Positions 1-10,657 of a DNA stretch of 64,000 bases are shown here, piece by piece. The stretch is from Cephalotus follicularis (lineage: Eukaryota; Streptophyta; Magnoliopsida; Oxalidales; Cephalotaceae), in assembly GCA_001972305.1 (NCBI GenBank), contig BDDD01002300.1:1-64000 (forward strand). The letters run 5' to 3'. Made by a program: the position numbers and the translations under genes. A model generated the notes under the pieces. It searched no databases. It worked only from the letters and a program-made list of their open reading frames with translations, and was not told the origin of the DNA. Positions within the stretch are counted from its first letter, which is position 1. Every line of letters starts with the position of its first letter.

Positions 1-1
1 A

Positions 2-307
2 AGTTGTTGTGCTCAAGTCTTGTGGCTTAAGCAACAACTTTGTGATTTCGGAATTAGCATTAGCAATGTGTGTATTAAATGTGATAATACTAGTGCTATT
101 AATTTAAGTAGAAATCCCGTTCAACACTCTAAGTCTAAACACATTGAGATTAGACATCACTTTCTTAGAGATCATGTTGAAAAGGGTGATATAATTCTTG
201 AATATATTGACACTTTAAATCAAGTTGCAGATATATTCACAAAGCCGCTGGACAACGAACGTTTCTGCACTTTACGGAGAGAGCTAGGTATGCAAAATCC
301 TTCCTAA
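2..307 (+). CDS. Ty1/copia polyprotein, C-terminal RNase H end (5'-truncated by window edge)
   Basis: This is the last ~100 residues of a copia Pol. The frame is open from base 2 and stops at 305-307. Visible copia RNase H signatures are CDNTSAINLSRNP, the block KSKHIEIRHHFLRDHV and the terminal ADIFTKPL. In an intact element this domain degrades the RNA strand of the RNA/DNA hybrid during reverse transcription in virus-like particles. The ORF at 709-1866, the G-rich polypurine tracts and the LTR at 2471 lie downstream, which is the layout of SIRE/Maximus-type copia elements. No stop or frameshift is seen in the visible part. The copia assignment is firm; the SIRE lineage is inferred from layout and polypurine tract. 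Confidence 0.93.
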   Translation, partial: SCCAQVLWLKQQLCDFGISISNVCIKCDNTSAINLSRNPVQHSKSKHIEIRHHFLRDHVEKGDIILEYIDTLNQVADIFTKPLDNERFCTLRRELGMQNPS

Positions 308-708
308 CTCATTTTATGTGTATTAGTGATGCTTAATTGAGTTTTGATTGAATTGTGTGAAAAATGTTTTCAAAATTCATCATGCATTTATACATTGAGC
401 TTGTAACTCAATGACAAATATTAGCTCACTTGCCTTGGTTGCTATTAGTCTATAATAGTATACCAAAAGCTTACATTTCAATTGGATTGGCAAATTTTCT
501 GCATTTCCTTTTCTGCAGAAAACAGCCGACTGGACAACTAGTCCAGTCGACTGCGTGCTAATCCAGTCGACTGCCATTAGTGGTCAGTCGACTGGAAATT
601 CGACAGACAGGGTTTAAAACACTCGATTTTCACTGTCTCTCTCACTTCTCTCAATTTCTAAAACACCAAAAACCCTAAAAACACCCATATCCGAACCTGC
701 AATCACAA
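308..708 (+). other. Spacer between pol and the env-position ORF, with CAG(T/C)CGACTG motifs
   Basis: There is no coding signal. Four GTCGACTG/CCGACTGG motifs lie at about 528-595, outside the LTR, and match the motif arrayed in the downstream LTR (2636-3149). The stretch just before the ATG at 709 is C/A-rich and looks like a leader. The spacer may hold the splice acceptor for a subgenomic RNA, but no specific site can be defended. Confidence 0.6.
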
Positions 709-1866
709 ATGGGACCTAAGAGACAAAAGCACATGGCTTCAAGGCTTCCTAGGGGTTCACAAGTGGAGGATGATTTCAACAATGATCTCTTTCTCTCCAA
801 GGAGAAAGAAAATAGGTATAACTCCTACTTTAGCTCAGTTAAGCTACACTGTGAAAAATGGCTAAGTAGGGATGTATTAGTGAGTAATCTTGCTGTGGTA
901 ATTACTTGGTTTGATGCTATGGGTTGGCTAGACTATATTTGCTCATCACATACCATTTACCCTAGGCTTGTCAAAATGTTTTATGCAAATTTAGCAACCT
1001 CCACTACTTGCATTGCAAATTCGTTTGTACTAGGCACTCCCATTTGTATCACTCCCGACCTAGTTGCCGAAACATTAGGAATTCCCAATGAGGGAATTAC
1101 TAATTTTCATGACATAGGAAAAACCGAGGCACTAGGGATTTGTCTTGAGCAACCAAATGTGAATCCAATCATGAATGTGACTAGTAGTCACTTACCTATT
1201 GCCTCTAGGATTGTTCTACTCCTTGTTACCAACACTTTTCTTCCAAAACAAGGATCACACACCCTCCCCTCCGAGTGCGATCTTAAATTCGTCGCTTGTG
1301 TTAAAAATGGAACCCAAATTAACCTTCCATACCTTATTGTAAACCACTTATTGTCTAGGCCAAATCATACTCCATATCCTATGCTTCTTAGTAGGATTAT
1401 TTCGACTGTCCTAGCTTCCTTTAACATAGATATACCAGATGATGAGCAAAGTGTTAAGCCTTCCCATAAGCATTTGGTGAATAAGGTGGGTCTTAGACAA
1501 TTAAATCTTGCATTTGAGGAAGGAGAGTGGGTCAAGGTGAGAGGGAGAGGTAGAGAGCAGGTTAGAGAGCAAGCAAATGTAGAAGGTGGGGATGATGATG
1601 ATGAGGAGGAGGACGATCCACAGCAGTTTGAGATGCATCCGAATGTTGGTACTAGCAGTGGTAGCAGCAGCAGGCCTACTCTTGATTCTCTTATGGCCAG
1701 AATGGATATTGCCCAAGCTGATATGGAGTTCATCAAAGGTGAAATGCATCAATTTCGTGAGGGGCAAGCAAACATTCTTCAAGGACAGGCCGATATTCGA
1801 CAGGGACAAGCTGACATCCTCCAGTGGCTTCAAAACTCTTTCCCACAGCACCCTCCTCCATCCTGA
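709..1866 (+). CDS. Intact 385-aa ORF in the env position of the SIRE-like element (plant transposon-protein-like domain plus coiled coil)
   Basis: ATG at 709, stop at 1864-1866, no internal break. Residues ~35-250 have the pattern of the 'putative plant transposon protein' (Transposase_32-like) family: a W-rich start, the block PRLVKMFYANLA, then SFVLGTPICITPD followed by LGIPNEG. Residues ~275-310 are charged, with an acidic run. Residues ~325-375 are Q/G/A-rich heptad-like repeats (ILQGQADIRQGQADILQ) expected to form a coiled coil. I see no signal peptide and no hydrophobic membrane segment, so Env function is not supported despite the position. In SIRE elements an extra ORF follows pol; this one may be a captured or lineage-specific gene. 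Antisense frames at 1365-1851 are shadows of its low-complexity tail. Family assignment is by pattern only. Confidence 0.75.
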   Translation: MGPKRQKHMASRLPRGSQVEDDFNNDLFLSKEKENRYNSYFSSVKLHCEKWLSRDVLVSNLAVVITWFDAMGWLDYICSSHTIYPRLVKMFYANLATSTTCIANSFVLGTPICITPDLVAETLGIPNEGITNFHDIGKTEALGICLEQPNVNPIMNVTSSHLPIASRIVLLLVTNTFLPKQGSHTLPSECDLKFVACVKNGTQINLPYLIVNHLLSRPNHTPYPMLLSRIISTVLASFNIDIPDDEQSVKPSHKHLVNKVGLRQLNLAFEEGEWVKVRGRGREQVREQANVEGGDDDDEEEDDPQQFEMHPNVGTSSGSSSRPTLDSLMARMDIAQADMEFIKGEMHQFREGQANILQGQADIRQGQADILQWLQNSFPQHPPPS

Positions 1867-2456
1867 GCTTATATTTGCATCATCATGATTTTTCTACTTG
1901 TATTTTCGAACTTGGCATTTGTAATGTCTTTAGTTGTTTTTAGAATGTGAAAGACAATGTGTTTATGTTCCTAATGTTTTTAAGCTTTTAAATGACAATA
2001 TGTATTTTGATTATGTGTTGAATGCAAAAGTATTTCATATTATTACTTTGATTTGTTTACTTCAAATGTCTAATAGAATTGTGCTTCAATCTTAATGGAT
2101 ATCTCTTATTGCATTGGTTTTATTGATAACATTGTATAGGAATGCATAAGTTGAGGGGGAGCTCTTCAATCCATGCTATGATTGAGGGGGAGCTTCCACT
2201 TCTCTTTTTGTTGTTTGACAAAAAGGGGCAGAGAATAGTTTTGCACATTGCATTGAAGTTGCATATTGAAATGATATTACATGCATTTGGTGAAAATATA
2301 AATTTTGATGAAAAAGGTTGTACTCTTGCATTGAGCAAGTGTACTTTGCTATGTCAAATACATTGGATATGCCTAATTGATAAATTTGGACTTTGAACTA
2401 AAATTGAGTATAATTTGTCAAGATTTTTGCAAAATATGCATGTTTTGTCAATCATC
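1867..2456 (+). other. 3' untranslated part of the SIRE-like element with two PPT-like G-runs
   Basis: This is non-coding and A/T-rich. Two almost identical purine tracts, TTGAGGGGGAGCT at 2151-2163 and TTGAGGGGGAGCTT at 2182-2195, lie upstream of the real polypurine tract. Repeated purine tracts upstream of the 3' LTR are typical of SIRE-type copia elements. Confidence 0.6.
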
Positions 2457-2470
2457 AAAAAGGGGGAGAT
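2457..2470 (+). promoter_or_regulatory. Polypurine tract (plus-strand primer) of the SIRE-like element
   Basis: AAAAAGGGGGAGAT directly abuts the 3' LTR start TGTTGGCC at 2471. The RNase H-resistant purine primer starts plus-strand DNA synthesis here. The sequence is the usual SIRE/Maximus form. Confidence 0.9.
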
Positions 2471-3528
2471 TGTTGGCCTTTGCCACCCAGATTAAATGTT
2501 TACCATGAGTTATTTTGATGATTAACAAATGAAGATTACTTGTTTGCATAATTCTTTAAGTTATAAATGCATATACTCACTTAATCTTGTGTCCAAAGTT
2601 GTGCCAAGGATGTTTATGCAGGTACAGGCAATTCCAGCCGACTGGAGGCAATTCCAGTCGACTGCCAAGGCTAGGAGTCGACTTCCAAAGTCATGTAGTC
2701 GACTGCATCTTCAACCTAAACCCAGAATCTGCAGAAACCACAGTCCAGTCGACTGCCACCAGAGTCCAGTCGACTGCCAGGCAAATCCAGTCGACTGCCA
2801 CAAGGCATTAGTCGACTGCCAGGGGTACAAAATCAGGCAGAAGCTTCTGTATCATTTTACACTCAATCCAGCCGACTGCAGCAGGGGACCAGTCGACTGC
2901 CAGGGGGTCCAGTCGACTGCCAAGGGTGTCCAGCCGAATGTCTTCAATTGTGCAAAATCTGGCAGTAGGTTTTGTAACTTCTAAAATAGCCTCAACAGCC
3001 GACTGAAGCAGGGGATCAGTCGACTGCCCAGACATCCAGCCGACTGCCTACATGATCTAGCCGACTGCCCACTCCCAACGGCTATATTCAAATAAACGCG
3101 CCATAAATCCAGTTGACTGCCGTCCAAATCCAGCCGACTGGATTTGTATCAGACAGTTAAAAATAGATCCGTTGGAGGCTCAACTATAAGAGGAAAATTG
3201 GACATCTTGCACAAGTGATCAAGCTTTCAAGTCTTACATTCTCACAAGTTATCTCAAGCTCAATACTAAGCATTCACAAAATCAAAAGAGATCAAATCCA
3301 AAAGCAATCACCTACATTTATAAAGCTTTATTCTTACACTACATACACACTTGTAGCTTTGTATAAATTGTGCTTCATTGTAAACAAATTCACTACGAAT
3401 TTGTAAACACTTAAACTATACTTTCACTCATACAAGAGAGGTTGTCTCTTGTATTGCTCGGTGGGAGCAAAGTGTAATTCGCTTGGTTGGAGCGAAAGTT
3501 TGTTGGAGCTCGGTTGGAGTTTCAAGCC
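2471..3528 (+). repeat. 3' LTR of the SIRE-like copia element
   Basis: It starts with TGTTGGCC just after the polypurine tract. A TATA-like CAACTATAAGAGG lies at about 3182. Polyadenylation-type and CTCTTGTATTGC sequence follows near 3430-3460. The right end is uncertain because a single N sits at 3529, apparently at a sequence joint, and the next recognisable sequence is the F1 LTR. Most of the left half is an array of CAG(T/C)CGACTG motifs. Confidence 0.8.
2636..3149 (+). repeat. CAG(T/C)CGACTG motif array in the SIRE-like LTR
   Basis: About 18 copies of a 10-bp motif, CAGTCGACTG (a perfect palindrome with a SalI core) or CAGCCGACTG, usually as CCAGTCGACTGCC. They are irregularly spaced, mostly 15-40 bp apart. 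Spacers differ in length and sequence, so this is neither a simple tandem repeat nor a CRISPR array. The same motif is arrayed in gypsy-type LTRs B and C. Confidence 0.9.
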
Positions 3529-3529
3529 N

Positions 3530-4916
3530 TGGTTCTAGACAATCATATTAGAACACAAACTCTTATCCTATCATGCTAAGGGTTTCCTAATGCATTCAGG
3601 ATTCTTCCTTAGATAGTCTTTCTCTCTTTTTTAACTTCTACTTTCCTTAATCTCATTAAGGATAATTAATCTCATTAATTATATTTATATATTTAATCTC
3701 ATTAAATATATTTATATATATTTAATCTCATTAAATATAATTAGGAAATAACATCCCAATTATTTTTCTCTCATCGCGTGTTAGAAATCTCAAGCTGTAT
3801 TGTGTGTGACCCTATGGGTTCACTATTACGCTGGCTGTAGGATTAAATTATGACGTGCACAATTTATCCAATTAAATATTTATTATCTCATAAAAAATAT
3901 TCTCTTGAATATATCAAATTAAAACTCTTTTAATTCTTTTTCTTCGAAAATTAATTTATCAATTTAATCTCAAGCATCCTATTGGTCGACATCGACATCT
4001 AGCAATGCATAACGACCCCCAGGTAATATGAACATTTGTGAACCACTATTTACAGGTACATGCCCGTACAGTCCTTCCATTGACAATGCTCTAATTAAAT
4101 CTAGGGTACGGATTATGTCAGACCCCAATAATTTAATCTTTAGCCTCATGACTATCTTTCATTAGCTTTAATAATATTTGAGGTGCCCCTCTAATATTCA
4201 ACCAATGATATCACACTATTGATATCGTGGCTAGCCTGGCCAGGAGTTTAATCGCTAACGAAATTCATCCTGAGCATAATCTTCTTTTACTATAAGCAAT
4301 GGATTCATTGTTGCCAGTTCACATGCCTCCATACATAAGAGTACTATGTCAAACTAATGCATGTATACACTTCATAGAATATGTATTTAAGCATCATCAA
4401 AACACAGCACCCTATGCACAAGACATCTAGTGACGGCTCATGTCCAAGGACCACATGCACTGCTGTAAAACTAGAATTCTGTCTGACATGTAAGTAACAC
4501 TCCATACAGATATTCTATCAACAGTCACCTTTAGTGAACTCATTAAATGAGCACCGACATAGTTGTCATAGCATCATCCATCCGAGTGAGTGTGAGATCA
4601 ATCGCCCTCTGCTTACCAATCCGACAGTACGTGTTGGTCTATCCGGATTGATCATGCCCTGAGTGTCAATCCTATGATCAGGAAGATTCGAAATAAAGTA
4701 CACCGAGATTCCAACTCTCACATCATGATCTCATCATGAACTTGGTTCTCTAACTTTATTCCAGGACATTCATTTACAATTAATAAAGCATGTATTAATG
4801 AAACGAACTCATAGCCATTGATAAAACATAAACATCTTTATTGAATTTATAAATTGCTTATACAAGATAAAGTAAATACAAGCTTGACACTAGCTCGCAG
4901 CACTTTATCTCTAACA
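3530..4916 (-). repeat. F1: solo or partial copia LTR (F family), reverse orientation
   Basis: Read on the minus strand it starts TGTTAGAGATAAAGTGC at 4916 and shares blocks with F2 (34829-36405) and F3 (58272-60010): the Met-start-like 'cattgataa...ttattgaat' block, GACCCCCAGGTAATATGAA, and TGTGTGACCCTATGGGTTC. It interrupts the G reverse transcriptase reading frame at the codons for its GHV motif, so it inserted into G. The outer end falls at the N at 3529, so the left target-site duplication cannot be checked; the right flank is CACAT. A/T-rich near-repeats of TTTAATCTCATTAAATATA occupy 3655-3745. Confidence 0.8.
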
Positions 4917-5669
4917 CACATGCCCCAAAAATACAAATCTATCAAGCCAAAATTTGCATTTACTAAGTTTTGCATATAACCGATGACCTCTCAGATTTTG
5001 TAGAACAATCCTCAAATGCTCACGATGATCGGCCTTACAACGAAAATATACCATCACATCATCAATGAATACCACTTGGAAATTGTCTAGGGAAGGCTGA
5101 AAAACTTGATTCATTAAATCCATAAATGCAGCCGGTGCATTGGTCAGCCTAAATGGCGTTACCAAAAGCTCATAGTGACCATATCAAGTTCTAAAAGCTA
5201 TTTTTGGTATATCCTGTTCCCGTATCCTCAACTGATGATACCCAGATCGAAGATCTATCTTCGAGAATACACGGGCCCCTTGTAACTGATCAAATAAGTC
5301 ATCGATGCGCGGTAAAGGATATTTATTCTGTACCTTGACCTTATTAAGTTGCATGTAGTGAATACATAACTAGAGGGTACCATCCTTCTTTTTAACGAAC
5401 AAAACAGAAGCACCCCAGGGAAAACTACTGGGTCTTATAAATCCCTTCTCTAGTAATTCCTGCAATTTCACCTTCAGTTCTTTCAGCTCAACTGGTGCCA
5501 TCCTGTACAGTATGAGGGATATAGGGACTATAGTAGGGATTTGCTCTATAGAAAAACCAATCTCCCTCTCTGGGGATAGTCCTGGAAACTCTTCCGGAAA
5601 TACGTCCGAAAATTCACAAACTACAGGTATATCCTCCAATCTCGGCTCAGACATCCCAGTGTCTACCAC
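4917..5669 (-). pseudogene. G: gypsy (chromovirus-type) reverse transcriptase, broken and truncated
   Basis: On the minus strand, 5669-5370 encodes the RT lead-in (VVCEFSDVFPEEFPGL, then [34 protein letters not shown]). 5165-4917 encodes the catalytic palm, with [14 protein letters not shown] and [11 protein letters not shown], where FIDD is the gypsy form of YxDD, and then [11 protein letters not shown]. The two parts are in different frames with stops between (5170-5369). The 3' side of pol (rest of RT, RNase H, integrase) is missing because F1 was inserted and the N at 3529 follows. Close in type to the Tekay/Del chromovirus B. Confidence 0.9.
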
Positions 5670-5696
5670 ATGAGCCAGATATCCCTGTCCACCTAC

Positions 5697-6329
5697 CTAC
5701 AAAATCATGTGTGCTACCATAGCTGAGATTACCCTGATTGGCATAGTGCTCCATTCGTACACTAGCTCCATACTTGACCTGTCGGGCATACGAAAAGTAA
5801 CTACTCTTCTAAAACAATCCAGTAACGCCCGATGAGCTGTCAGCCAGTCCATACCGAGGATAACATCGAAATCCTTGATATGAAAGGGTATGAGATCTGC
5901 AGGGAATCTCTGTCCTCCAATTACAACATCACAACTCTGATACACCTGATCTACTTGATAAGCTTGTCCCGTAGGGACTGATACTACTACGCTGATATCT
6001 GAGGGACTCAGCTGCCGGTCAGCGTGAACACCAGATGTTTGAGCAATAAAAGATAAAGTATATCCTGTATCAAATATCACTACAACATCCTTTCCAAATA
6101 TAGTGGTCATACCTATTGCTACATCAGGAGCCGCCAAAGCCTCTTCTCGGGACAAAGCATATACTTTGGCTGTCGCTACAGGCCTACCAGGCTGTCTGTC
6201 ACTGCCAACTCTGGATGTACTAGCCTGTGGTGCCATAGTCCCGCTCCTCGGCACGCCTGACTGCTGCCCTGCACGAACTGTCCCTTTGCCCGCAGGCTGT
6301 CTATCCATAGGGTCTGGTTCCAGTGCCAC
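5697..6329 (-). pseudogene. G: gypsy aspartic protease region
   Basis: A 210-codon open frame. It holds the retropepsin segment with a degraded active site, IFDTGYTLSF where the family has D(S/T)GA; later DFDVILGMDWL marks the conserved flap-distal segment. This protease cleaves Gag-Pol. The altered residues after DTG argue that it is inactive. The frame upstream (6330-6550) still carries the remains of a CCHC knuckle ending in TGHISRDCP on the minus strand. Confidence 0.88.
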
Positions 6330-7503
6330 TGCTGAGCTCTACGGTGCAAGTTACGGACAATCTCTACTAATATGTCCAGTCTGACCACACCGGTAATATA
6401 CTCGCATCCCACTACGATACTCTTGAAAATGAAACCAGCCACATGTCTGACATTGAGGTGGCTATGAGGAAACTGCTTCACTCTGAGTACCAGTCTGCCT
6501 TCCACCCTGATGAAACCTCTCTCGCATACCACTGGTAACTGAGGTTTGCATCTGCTGCTGGGAGACTACTCTTCTTCCTTCTAACCTGGTTGGTCTGCGG
6601 CTCTCCCCGCTAGCAGATATGCTAAAAAGCAAGAGTCTCCGTCATCTTTGACCCCAGGAAGAACTCTCCCCCTGCTCAAAACATGATGCAGGTCCTTTCA
6701 TACTCTGTTCCTGTCGAAGTCTCTAATAAGAGATGCTTAGCTCTACTCTCTTCGCGGACTCCACTAAATCACTAAAGACAGTCCAATGTGTGACTGCTAC
6801 TGTGTGTCTAATCTCTAGTCTCAGTCCATCTAGGAATTTCTAGCATCTTTCGGACTGGTCTGCTACTAAAGCAGAAGCATAATGGGATAGCTCATATTAC
6901 CTTGAAGCATATGAATAAACTCTCTTCGTTTCTCTTGATGATATATGGGGGAAAGAAATGTCGACCAAACTCTTGTCTAAACACTTCCCCCGTAGTCTCT
7001 GTTGGGTCCTCATATCTTGCCCTAAGGGCCTCCCACCAGCGAAGAGCACCATTTTCCATCAACAAAGATGCATGCCAAACTCTCGAATCATCGGCAATCC
7101 CAAGATGCTCAAATATCCGCTCTAAACCGCTCAACCATGACTTTGCATCAGCGGGATCTCTTGTCCATTCAAAAGTTGTAGCTCCTAAGCACTGCATGCA
7201 CTATATCGGTAAAGGCTGGGATCTAGTAGTGCCTAACACCTGAGCTAGTAATGAGACTGCTTGCATCAACTTTTACCGACTACCTTTACCTACTGGTGGA
7301 GGAGGAGGAGGTGGTGATATACGTACTACAGGCTGCGCTTTTGGAATATCGGCTGCTACCGCCTATTGAGCCTCATGTCCCTGCATTCTAGGGTCTGCCT
7401 GCACTTCAGGCTCCATAAGAGGTTCTTCCTGATCCATATGTGGCCTAGGGGCTACTCTACTCATGCCTTGGCCACGTTCTGTACCACGACCACGGGGCAC
7501 CAT
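6330..7503 (-). pseudogene. G: gypsy gag, multiply frameshifted
   Basis: Likely start at 7503 (MVPRGRGT...). The capsid-like core is at 7197-6892, with ATTFEWTRDPADAKSWL, then MENGALRWWEALRARY and FRQEFGRHFFPP, which match the Retrotrans_gag fold of plant chromoviruses. A zinc-knuckle remnant lies near 6370-6480. Stops and shifts separate the pieces. Gag forms the virus-like particle and binds the RNA. Confidence 0.85.
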
Positions 7504-7594
7504 TTCCTTCACAAGCAATAACAGGATATCAATATACATCATATAATCTATATCCAATGCATGTAATGCATATCCTGTAGAATCCCAAACCTAC

Positions 7595-7606
7595 GCTCTG
7601 ACACCA
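7595..7606 (-). promoter_or_regulatory. G: primer binding site
   Basis: Minus-strand TGGTGTCAGAGC, one base from the common plant PBS TGGTATCAGAGC that pairs with the 3' end of initiator tRNA-Met. It lies about 10 bases inside the proposed LTR end and about 90 bases upstream of gag. Confidence 0.85.
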
Positions 7607-7616
7607 AAAACTAACA

Positions 7617-9812
7617 TGACCCATCCCCTAAGCCTTAACCTCACCAAACGAGTCGTGCCATACAAAACCTAACCTTAATTCTTCCTAACTTATATCATAT
7701 CTTGGGTCTCTACCAAACTACGTGTTTAGCAGAGAACAAGGCGCTAAGCGCCAAGGTCTACCTTCGCTTTCTGAGTTCTACCTTAACTTCTTTACTATGA
7801 GGTCTGACCTTTACCTCTGACGTCTGCCTTTAGACTCAGAGGTCTGACTTTGAGCTTTATGCTTTGATTTCTACCTCTGGTCTCTACCTCCGAGGTCTGC
7901 CTTTAGACACAGTGGTCTAACTATGAGCTTTGAGCTCTGACCTCTTCCTCCGAGGTCTACTCTGTCATTCGGAGCTCTACCTACCATAGTCTGAGCTCTA
8001 CCTTCAATAGTCTGAGCTCTGACTTCCATTATCCGAGCTCTGTCTTATCATTTTGAGCTCTTCCTTCAGCTCTTCGGGCTTTGACTAACATAACATCAGA
8101 ATCAACTACTAAAAATCTACAGTTCAACCACAATATATATACTTCCATACTCTTGAAGGAGGAATCAACTGTTAATTTACTTAAATCCATCACAAAGATA
8201 CCATAATCAATTTGAGAAACTCTATTTCAACATATTAACCATCCAAAACCATTAATACCCCAAATATATCAATGTCTCATAATAATCCAGTTATTAAACA
8301 TGAACATAATAATAATTTCAGTATGTCCCCATGCATGCATGTGTTATTGGCCAACTCTGCCAGTGAAAGGTGCCTGTACTCCCATGGTCAACCTTTAGTA
8401 AATTCAAGTTTTACTGGACTGGTAGACCAGGTGGATCCTCCTCTGTCGCCTCAACTAAAAAATGTAAATAAGAGTGGGTTAGTCCAAGTGACTATGTGAG
8501 TTGGAACAAGTCATTCCCTACCGCATCCATACCAAAACAGGATGGGCTAAAGAAAAATGGTATGGCATGATCAAGAATAAAGTGGAATAAATATAAAGCC
8601 ATAAACAAAGTGAAATAAATCCAGGGAATGAATAGAACATCAGTGACACTCGAAATGAAAGGAACTCATAACTCAACAGTGAAGTTTACCGAACAAATCT
8701 CAATAAACATCAGGATACAACAAAATATCAAGAATTACGAATATGAACCATGATCAAGAAATGTGCCCAAATAATCATATAAATCTAGGGATGCTGGTAC
8801 AACTATACTGTCATCATCTCATATCATTGTCACATATCATGCAACATCATATCTCATATCATCATAATACAGCTGCTACAGTAATAATATCAGGTAAGGC
8901 TACAGGATGTGTACATCATCCTTCATACACCGGTGTAGAGTGCTAATACCTCTGCCTAGTCCCAGGGGCTTGCATACACCGTAAGGACCTAGTCCTCGCC
9001 TGATAATCAAACACCGTCTAACGGGTGAGTAACGGAGCTCTGCTACACTCACACTCAGCATACCATCATAGACCAATGATATGCCGTAGATCCAGGCTAT
9101 GGATACCCAGGGGCAGTTCCCATATAACACCACATCATAGACAATGAGCATGTTAAGGAGAGTTGAGCGTCGTACGTACACCTCACCCTTGACCAAAATT
9201 ACATGTGACACATCATAGGGTACCAGCATCATAGTACAAAGTACGATATCATAATCACAATGATGCATAAAATAGAATGGTGAAATTGTCACCCAGAGCC
9301 CGAGCCTCATATGCTCGTAAATCACATCACAATCGAGGACCATGCACAACATGTGGCATACGGGATTCAAATCCCAATCAAATCATCATATAATACAAAT
9401 ACAACAGGGCACATATCAAGTAGGAGTCTTAAGAAATAAAAGGAAAGGAATGTCCCACTCACAGTTTTACCGAAAGCAACTACCGCAGACTAATCCTTGA
9501 ACGCTTCGGATCAGCTACTGGATCCAAGTCTACAAAGTCATCACATTACAGATTCAATAAGCATATTTCCTATGCTTATACGAGAAGATAGTGGATATAT
9601 AGGCCATACAAAGGCTACATTCCCATGTTACCCTTTGGTGCTAGATAGCATTAATGCTAACTTAATATTCAATACTTTACACTTTCTAATACCTCCACCA
9701 TTATTAATTATTATCCAAACCCATCACTATATCATAACTTACTTTAGACAACTTCAATATCACACCATTTCACGCAAAGCTGACATCCTTCTAGCCCTAA
9801 GAAGATTAAATG
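7617..9812 (-). repeat. G: inner part of the 5' LTR (reverse orientation)
   Basis: In element orientation this is the PBS-proximal part, ending ...GGGGATGGGTCA at 7617. The outer part is at 37526-38528 because CACTA element T inserted here (ATG duplication at 9810-9812 and 38526-38528) and the region was later inverted. The combined LTR is about 3.2 kb. 7740-8090 is a degenerate repeat of GAGGTCTGAC/GAGCTCTGAC-type units. No coding signal is present; ORFs at 8900-9370 and 9497-9955 are incidental. Confidence 0.7.
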
Positions 9813-10190
9813 CACTACTAAAAAACAAGTCAACGGCGAGGGCACTTCCCCTCGCCGTTGAGTCAACAGCGAGGGGAAGAAACCCTCACCATCCACTTCA
9901 CGAGGGCATGGAGAGGGTCAGGTCCCCTCGTCATATATTACCCTTACCACGGTGAGGGTATGTCTAGGGATGGATCCCCTTGCCATCATGCCCTCACCCC
10001 GGCGAGGGTTGGCTCCCCCTCACAGTCATGCCCTCGCAATGGCGAGGGTATAGCTAGGGCAGGCGCCCCCTCGTCGTCATCTGCTCATACATGCATATAC
10101 CCTCGCAAACCCTCGCCGTGTATATTTGTTACAGAATGGCGAGGGCATTACCCTCGCAATGCCCTCGCCATGCCCTCACAATTCTGCAGT
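9813..10190. repeat. T: terminal inverted repeat and subterminal GGCGAGGGCA repeats
   Basis: After the CACTACTAAAAAA terminus come more than ten copies of GGCGAGGG(C/T)A or its complement TGCCCTCGCC, in both orientations. The same motif fills 38550-38730 at the other terminus. In CACTA elements such subterminal repeats are the binding sites for the element's DNA-binding protein. ORFs at 9858-10297 arise only from this repetition. Confidence 0.9.
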
Positions 10191-10657
10191 TTGTGCTGGT
10201 GGTTATATCAGCACAATCCATTCCCTATATCCAAGCGAAACCTGCAATTCATTTCAGTAGCAGCCACAATAACAATTTATATTTCATAATTGTGTAATTG
10301 ATTCCATCCATAACTACTAAATGACACATTTCATTCACATTAAGCTAACAAAACAATGTAAATGAGCTTTATAGCATATTTGTAAAAAGTGTAATACGTT
10401 AACAAATAGTCTTAAAATGTGTCAAACTCAAAAAACTACGACTCATTATTGCTATCGTCTGAGTCTAGAGATGGCTGGAAGGGGGGGTACCGAGTCCGTG
10501 GTGAACTCTGATCAAACGGTGTGCGTCTGGACTGAGACCCCATCATCTGCGTCATTTGAGCCATAAAACTCTCCAACGTCGTCTGCACCCGGTCCACCTG
10601 CTGGCGAAACTCTGAGACCTCCTCATGAACACCTGTGTGCGTCCCTGGCCTAGCTTC

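Noticed and set aside
709..1866. Calling the env-position ORF a true envelope gene
   Set aside because: No signal peptide, membrane segment or fusion-like region is visible; only the position suggests env.
2636..3149. The regular-looking GTCGACTG array as a CRISPR array
   Set aside because: Repeats are only ~10 bp and degenerate, spacers vary in length and the setting is a plant LTR; there are no cas genes.
9858..10297. 143-aa ORF in the T terminal region
   Set aside because: Product of the GGCGAGGGCA subterminal repeat, not a gene.
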